A stretch of DNA of 64,000 nt from Halomonas sp. GFAJ-1 (GTDB taxonomy: Bacteria; Pseudomonadota; Gammaproteobacteria; Pseudomonadales; Halomonadaceae). A model generated the notes under the pieces. The model was not told where the DNA came from. It made no database searches and saw only the letters and a list, made by a program, of their open reading frames with translations. The stretch covers positions 1,922,001 to 1,986,000 of the forward strand of contig CP016490.1 of the NCBI GenBank assembly GCA_002966495.1. Reading direction: 5' to 3'. Each line of letters starts with the position of its first letter. Positions within the stretch are counted from its first letter, which is position 1. A program made the translations under genes and the position numbers. This document shows positions 59,169 to 64,000 of this stretch, one piece after another.

Positions 59169-60110
59169 TTAATGGAACATCGCGCTGACAGATTCTTCGT
59201 TGCTCACCCGGCGAATCGCTTCCGCAATCAGGCCAGCAACGCTCAACTGACGAATTTTTCCACTCCGACGTGCGTAGTCAGAGAGTGGAATAGTGTCGGT
59301 CACGACGACTTCGTCCAGTACAGAGTTGGTAATATTGTCGACCGCAGGGCCAGACAAAATCGGGTGCGTCGCATAGGCCACAACGCGCGCAGCGCCATGG
59401 TCTTTTAACGCTTCACCCGCTTTGCACAGCGTGCCAGCGGTATCGATCATGTCATCAACGACCACGCAGGTGCGGCCTTCGATTTCACCGATGATATGCA
59501 TGACCTGGGCTTGGTTAGCCTGTGGACGACGCTTATCAATAATGGCCAAGTCAGCGTTTAGCTGTTTGGCAATGGCGCGGGCACGCACAACGCCGCCAAC
59601 ATCGGGGGAAACAACAACGAGATCGCTGTAGTTTTGGCGCTCGATGTCGTCAAGCAAAATAGGCGAGCCGTAGACGTTATCAACCGGCACATCGAAGAAA
59701 CCTTGGATTTGGTCAGCATGCAGGTCCATGGTCATAACGCGATCAACGCCCCCCTTCACCATCATATCAGCAACGACTTTTGCTGAGATGGGAACGCGGG
59801 CGGAGCGTACACGACGATCCTGGCGAGCATAGCCAAAGTAGGGAACTACCGCGGTAATACGAGCGGCTGAGGCGCGACGCAGGGCATCGACCATCAGAAT
59901 CAGTTCCATCAGGTTGTCATTCGTAGGTGCACAGGTGGATTGAAGGATGAATACATCCTTACCGCGCACGTTCTCATTGATCTCGACCGCGATTTCGCCG
60001 TCGCTAAATTGACCAACCGTGGCATTGCCCATACGGCTGTCCAAGCTCTCGGCAATCTTTTGAGCGAGTTCGGGATTGGCATTCCCGGTGAAAACCATCA
60101 ATTTTGACAC
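59169..60110 (-). CDS. prs: Ribose-phosphate pyrophosphokinase
   Basis: Makes PRPP from ribose 5-phosphate and ATP. The 313-residue product has FSDGEIAVEINENVRG (about 35-50), the flexible-loop arginines in GYARQDRRVRSARVP (about 96-110), and the PRPP-binding VVVDDMIDTAGT (about 217-228). A GTG start at 60110 follows AAGGTGG. It is preceded by tRNA-Gln and ispE on the same strand. Confidence 0.97.
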   Translation of the reverse strand: MSKLMVFTGNANPELAQKIAESLDSRMGNATVGQFSDGEIAVEINENVRGKDVFILQSTCAPTNDNLMELILMVDALRRASAARITAVVPYFGYARQDRRVRSARVPISAKVVADMMVKGGVDRVMTMDLHADQIQGFFDVPVDNVYGSPILLDDIERQNYSDLVVVSPDVGGVVRARAIAKQLNADLAIIDKRRPQANQAQVMHIIGEIEGRTCVVVDDMIDTAGTLCKAGEALKDHGAARVVAYATHPILSGPAVDNITNSVLDEVVVTDTIPLSDYARRSGKIRQLSVAGLIAEAIRRVSNEESVSAMFH

Positions 60111-60168
60111 GCGCAGCCACCTTTGCAGTGTTGGGGATCAGGGGAGAAAACGCAGATCATAATCAGGT

Positions 60169-60243
60169 TGGCTGGGGTACCAGGATTCGAACCTGGGAAT
60201 GCCGATACCAAAAACCGGTGCCTTACCACTTGGCGATACCCCA
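60169..60243 (-). tRNA. tRNA-Gln(UUG)
   Basis: 75 nt with encoded CCA on the minus strand. Acceptor TGGGGTA/TACCCCA, anticodon UUG, T arm GGTTCGAATCC. It sits between ispE and prs, a conserved neighbourhood. Confidence 0.96.
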
Positions 60244-60274
60244 GCAATAAACCTAATGCGATGACCGGGCGCTT

Positions 60275-61135
60275 TCAGCAGCCCAGAGCATCTTGTAGGG
60301 GAGAGGTGTTGAGCCCGCGTGCTACCCATGCGTGCCAGTGTTGCCCGGTCAGCTCAGCGACGACAGCTTGTGCGGCTTGCTGTGAATCAAAGGCCGCAAA
60401 CAAGCAGGCGCCGGTACCGGTCAGCTGGCTAGGTGCATACTGTGTGAGCCAATCAAGCGCTTCCGCAATGGGCGGGTAGCGTTTTTTGACGATGGCTTCA
60501 CAGTCGTTACGCCACTCCGGCGCTCCCCCCTGCAATGCGCGCGCCATAGTAATGGGGTGGCTGTCGCGTGTCAATTCTGGGTCTTGGAAGACCGCACCGG
60601 TAGCGACGCTGACATGGGGGTGGATGACCACAAACCAGGGAGTGTCCAGGGTGACGGTGGTTAGTTTTTCACCCACACCTTCTGCCCACGCGCTGTGGCC
60701 ATGAATAAAAACCGGAACATCGGCACCCAGGGTAAGCCCGAGCGTGGCTAGCTCAGTGTTGGTGAGGCCAAGCTGCCATAAGTGGTTAAGTCCCAGGAGT
60801 ACGGTTGCCGCATTTGAGCTGCCGCCGCCTAAGCCGCCGCCCATGGGCAGGCGCTTATCAATGGTCATGGTGGCACCGTAGTGGGTGCCGCTTGCCTTTT
60901 GAAGCAGCCGTGCCGCGCGGACGATTAGGTTGTCATCGTGGGCAACGCCCATCACATGGTTAGCCATTTCAATCTTACTGTCTTGACGCGGGGTGAAGTG
61001 TAGCTGGTCGCACAGATCAATAAACTGAAAAATGGTTTGCAGCTCGTGGTAGCCGTCTTGTCGACGGCCCACAATGTGCAGCATCCGGTTAAGCTTCCCT
61101 GGTGCGGGAAGCGTTAAAGAGGTTGAGGCAGGCAT
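60275..61135 (-). CDS. ispE: 4-diphosphocytidyl-2-C-methyl-D-erythritol kinase
   Basis: IspE phosphorylates CDP-methylerythritol in the MEP isoprenoid pathway. This 286-residue GHMP kinase has PAPGKLNRMLHIVGRRQDGYH at its N terminus (Lys and His of the active site), the phosphate-binding PMGGGLGGGSSNAA near 91-104, and a late GTGACLFAAF motif near 255. Its start follows GAGACC, 24 bp after lolB. Confidence 0.95.
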   Translation of the reverse strand: MPASTSLTLPAPGKLNRMLHIVGRRQDGYHELQTIFQFIDLCDQLHFTPRQDSKIEMANHVMGVAHDDNLIVRAARLLQKASGTHYGATMTIDKRLPMGGGLGGGSSNAATVLLGLNHLWQLGLTNTELATLGLTLGADVPVFIHGHSAWAEGVGEKLTTVTLDTPWFVVIHPHVSVATGAVFQDPELTRDSHPITMARALQGGAPEWRNDCEAIVKKRYPPIAEALDWLTQYAPSQLTGTGACLFAAFDSQQAAQAVVAELTGQHWHAWVARGLNTSPLQDALGC

Positions 61136-61159
61136 TCAAGGTCTCAATCAATTCATCAA

Positions 61160-61822
61160 TTAACTATTTGTAGGGCGCCACTGGTTGACCACCAAGGTAA
61201 TGCGCACATCCCCATAGTTCATGACCAATCGGCGGGGTAGCCACATGCCTTCTACTTGCTCCCAGTCGCGGTAATCAATTTCCCAGCCATCTTGCTGGAG
61301 GAAGTTGGGGTAGCCAAGCTCATCGGTTTCCATTTGGTAGCTGGCGTGGTCGCCGGGTAGGCCACGTACCCAGTCGGGCATGGCGCTTACCGGCAGCGAC
61401 CAGCCTAACTGCTCTTCCATTAAGGCTTCGGGTGTCTCTGCCTCAAAGCGGCCGTCGCTGGTGGTAAGTGAAAAACGTCCTTCGCGACCTTCCAGTACGC
61501 TTCGGCCGCCGCCAAATGGCCCGCTAATCAGCATGCGGAAATAGTGGGGGTGCTGATTCCAGTCTAAATTAGCGCTGGTGCTTTCGTCGGGGGTTCTTAG
61601 TCCCGCTTTGCCTGCCATTGTCCAAGTGTCGAAGGCTTCAACGTCGGCCTGCTGACGTTCCCACTGACCTGCTTGACGGCCGCTCTCGTCAACCGGTGCC
61701 TGGCTGGCACAGCCAGCAAGTGCCAGCAGGGCAATGCTGGTTACCCACAGGCGAGCGCTACGTTTTGCCTTAAAAAGATAGGGTGTGGGTAAGCGTGAAG
61801 CGGCGGGGCGTGGGGTCAACAT
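61160..61822 (-). CDS. lolB: Outer-membrane lipoprotein receptor LolB
   Basis: LolB accepts lipoproteins from LolA and inserts them into the outer membrane. The 220-residue precursor has a signal peptide ending in lipobox LAGC (Cys near 39). After it come DTWTMAGKAGLRTPDESTSANLDW and MLISGPFGGGR, the usual LolB pattern. I start it at ATG 61822 with GGAG seven bases upstream. Conserved order lolB-ispE-prs supports the call. Confidence 0.92.
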   Translation of the reverse strand: MLTPRPAASRLPTPYLFKAKRSARLWVTSIALLALAGCASQAPVDESGRQAGQWERQQADVEAFDTWTMAGKAGLRTPDESTSANLDWNQHPHYFRMLISGPFGGGRSVLEGREGRFSLTTSDGRFEAETPEALMEEQLGWSLPVSAMPDWVRGLPGDHASYQMETDELGYPNFLQQDGWEIDYRDWEQVEGMWLPRRLVMNYGDVRITLVVNQWRPTNS

Positions 61823-61900
61823 AAACAAACTCCATGTCAGTACTGCGTAATATAGGGGCAGTTAATAGGTGCGGTGAGTCACTGCAATTAAAGACAAGCG

Positions 61901-63676
61901 TTAGGGCGTATCTGTTGGCGTTAGTTCAGGATGACGCTCCAGTAGCTCATCGATTTGTGGGTGCTGAGTAGTGCGCTGGCGTATTTGCCTAATGATACGG
62001 CGCGCCTCATCGCTGCGCCCGAGCGCATGCAGAACTTCGGCGAGGTGTGCGGCGATCTCTTGATCGGGCATTTGAGTATAGGCACTTTCTAGCCAGGCAA
62101 GCGCATCTTCAGGTTGGCCAAGCCGAAAGTAGACCCAGCCCATGCTATCGAGTATTGCAGGGTTTTCCGGGTCAACTTCGTAGGCGCGCTCTATGAGTTC
62201 GCGAGCTTCTTCCAGGCGTCCTGGTACGTTGAGGTCCGCGAGGGTGTAGCCCAGCGCATTAAGCGCCATTGCGTCATTGGGCTCAGTGCGCAAAATCTGG
62301 CGCAAATCCTGTTCCATAGCGTCAACGTCGCCCAGCTCCCAAAAGCGCATTGCCCGTAAATAGAGCAGCGTGGTGTCGTCGGGGGTGCGGGTGAGTTCCC
62401 GGTTTAGCAATGTGGTGGCATCTTCTTGCAAACCTAGCTCGTCTAATAGCTGTACTTCAAGCATGACTAGGTCGCCGAAATAGTCATCGTGACGCATCCT
62501 TTCAATGCGCAGAAGGGCGCGTGCGTCTAGCAAACGGTCGTCTTCAATCAACATACGCGCCGCGGTCGCACGGGCGGGCAGAAACTCATCGCCATCGTGT
62601 ACCTGGCGGTAGTAAAGCAGGGCATCATCAACCTCACCCTGGGATTGGGCAATGGCGCCGAGCAGGTAGTAGGCAATGTTGGGAACGGTGTCTTGGCCAA
62701 TTAGCGGCTGGAGTAGCCGGTAAGCAGGTTCGCTGTGACCCTCTTCCAGATACAGCTGAGCCAGCGCAATGCGCAGATCCTGATTGCCGCCGTGGTTTTC
62801 CAGCAGAGTATTAGTTTGTACTTCGGCAGCGGCAATGTTGTTTAGGCGAATTTCCGCCTGAGCCAGCATTAGCACAAAGCGGACATCATCAGGTGCGAGT
62901 TCAAGCCCCGCTTGGGCCGCTCGCTGCGCTGTTTGGTGATTGCCGGTTTCCAAGGCAAGGCGTGCCTTGGCAAGCCATAGCTGGGCAGAGGTGGGTTCTC
63001 GCTGGGCAACTTGGTCAAGGCGCTGCTGTGCTTGATGTGTATCGCCAAGGGCAGCTTCCATAAGAGCGGTGCCGAGTAATACATCGCTATGAAACTCAAG
63101 CTGGTCAGCGTTGGGTTGGGCAAGGTGCGCACGTAGTGGCTGAATAAGCAGATTTAGAGGAGCTTCTTCGGCTACCGCTATTTCAGCAAAGGCGGCTATT
63201 TCGCCATTGCCACCTGCTTGGGTAATCGCCAGGCGCTGTTCTAGGCTGTCGTACCAATCGCCGCGCTGTAAAGAGAGCGCCGAGAGCAGGCGATTAGGGG
63301 CTTCTGCGTTTGGGGCTAGCTCACGCCAGCGCAGGGCAGATGCCTCAGTTAACGCGATATCGTTGCCAAACCGGGCAGCAAAGGTGGCGCGTTCAGCAAG
63401 TGCCGGTACGCTATAGCGTTGAGCAGCTTCCAAATAGCCTTGGCTAGCGGAGCGGTAATCACCCCGTTGGCCTGCAAGCTCAGCTGTCAGCAACGTACGA
63501 AGCCCGGCCGCATCAAGGCCGCGGGTAATCGGCGGCGCCGACTGCATGGGGTCGCTTGTATGGGTAGGTAAGCCGCCCTCGGTGAAAGAGGCTGAAGATT
63601 GGCAGCCGCTCATTAAGAATAGCGTGGTGGCCAATGGCAGTAGGGATAAACCCGATAGTGGTGCGCGAAGGGGCAT
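61901..63676 (-). CDS. Tetratricopeptide-repeat lipoprotein
   Basis: A 591-residue TPR protein. The signal peptide ends in lipobox LMSGC, and about ten or more 34-residue-like repeats follow (for example EDALLYYRQVHDGDEFLPARA, DAMALNALGYTLADLN, ENPAILDSMGWVYFRLG). It is probably anchored in the outer membrane facing the periplasm. The same type of gene lies next to lolB and divergent from hemA in Pseudomonas. ATG 63676 follows GAGAGACG. Specific function unknown. Confidence 0.88.
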   Translation of the reverse strand: MPLRAPLSGLSLLPLATTLFLMSGCQSSASFTEGGLPTHTSDPMQSAPPITRGLDAAGLRTLLTAELAGQRGDYRSASQGYLEAAQRYSVPALAERATFAARFGNDIALTEASALRWRELAPNAEAPNRLLSALSLQRGDWYDSLEQRLAITQAGGNGEIAAFAEIAVAEEAPLNLLIQPLRAHLAQPNADQLEFHSDVLLGTALMEAALGDTHQAQQRLDQVAQREPTSAQLWLAKARLALETGNHQTAQRAAQAGLELAPDDVRFVLMLAQAEIRLNNIAAAEVQTNTLLENHGGNQDLRIALAQLYLEEGHSEPAYRLLQPLIGQDTVPNIAYYLLGAIAQSQGEVDDALLYYRQVHDGDEFLPARATAARMLIEDDRLLDARALLRIERMRHDDYFGDLVMLEVQLLDELGLQEDATTLLNRELTRTPDDTTLLYLRAMRFWELGDVDAMEQDLRQILRTEPNDAMALNALGYTLADLNVPGRLEEARELIERAYEVDPENPAILDSMGWVYFRLGQPEDALAWLESAYTQMPDQEIAAHLAEVLHALGRSDEARRIIRQIRQRTTQHPQIDELLERHPELTPTDTP

Positions 63677-63899
63677 GCGTCTCTCGATCAAGTGGCCGAG
63701 TGCTCAGCATAGCGGCTTGGCTGCCTGCGGCAAAGTGGTGTGGGCCAGATCATGCTCTGCTGTGGTAGGATATCTCACCTTGAAAAAGAGCAGCGTCAGC
63801 GCAATTTCTTAACGGCGGCGCCCGATAGACTTGCTTTAGCAAGCCAGACACATAGACGAGTGACGTGACGACCGATCTACTAGCGAAGACGCATATCGC

Positions 63900-64000
63900 A
63901 TGACGCTTCTTGCCCTGGGAATAAATCATCGTACTGCCAGTGTGGCTGTGCGTGAGCAGGTGGCCTTTACGCCGACGCAGCTGGAAAGTGCGTTGGCTGA
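63900..64000 (+). CDS. hemA: Glutamyl-tRNA reductase, N-terminal part (3' truncated by window)
   Basis: ATG 63900 opens MTLLALGINHRTASVAVRE, the hallmark N terminus of HemA, which makes glutamate-1-semialdehyde for tetrapyrroles. The frame is intact to the window end. It is divergent from the TPR lipoprotein gene, with about 220 bp between them holding both promoters. Confidence 0.95.
   Translation, partial: MTLLALGINHRTASVAVREQVAFTPTQLESALA

Overview
The window looks like chromosomal DNA of a moderately halophilic gammaproteobacterium of the Halomonas/Vreelandella type. This rests on protein resemblance and gene order: smrB-like/prmB/aroC, miaB-phoH-ybeY-corC-lnt, and hemA | TPR lipoprotein-lolB-ispE-tRNA-Gln-prs-rplY-pth-ychF, plus a class I PHA synthase locus and an M42 peptidase of the kind linked to NAGGN osmolyte loci. 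No database search was possible, so the genus is an inference.

Layout. 1-9.3 kb is housekeeping: htpX, an alaA-type aminotransferase, a YlqF/RbgA GTPase and msrB on the minus strand, then a tandem (tRNA-Glu, tRNA-Gly) x4 array, a YadG/YadH-type ABC exporter, queF, a YdjA-type nitroreductase, a small thioesterase and tRNA-Ser. A decayed second umuDC copy lies just past tRNA-Ser (about 9.4-9.63 kb). 9.86-24.3 kb is an accessory catabolic island. It holds a complete sugar-type (CUT2) ABC importer, maleylacetate reductase, an ATZ/TRZ-like amidohydrolase, a 3-hydroxyisobutyrate-dehydrogenase-like oxidoreductase, hydroxyquinol 1,2-dioxygenase, a RutE-like reductase, a TSUP permease and a very unusual regulator in which a winged helix is fused to a solute-binding-protein fold. 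A divergent SDR / beta-keto-acid cleavage enzyme pair ends the island. Together these suggest uptake and breakdown of an unidentified, possibly nitrogen-bearing cyclic compound through hydroxyquinol and maleylacetate to 3-oxoadipate. No enzyme forming hydroxyquinol is visible.

24.3-28.8 kb is a gene-poor scrap zone: a tiny membrane-protein ORF, a GAF-EAL deletion remnant, another tiny membrane ORF, a metallothionein, an alpha/beta-hydrolase membrane protein, a MipA-like porin and a good candidate for a CsrA/RsmA-sequestering sRNA. 28.8-44 kb holds an M42 peptidase, two transporters, an unrecognised membrane protein, an intact LexA-controlled umuDC, a hydrolase, a patatin, smrB-like/prmB/aroC and the PHA genes (a DUF6489-like protein, phasin, phaC) with three TTGCA boxes spaced exactly 31 bp apart before the phasin.

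44-64 kb is again conserved core: lnt-corC-ybeY-phoH-miaB, a seven-copy tRNA-Asn array with shuffled acceptor-stem ends, a solo TnpB element, an orphan arsR, a tail-specific protease, an M18 aminopeptidase, tRNA-Met, ychF-pth-rplY-prs-tRNA-Gln-ispE-lolB-TPR lipoprotein, and the first 33 codons of hemA running off the end.
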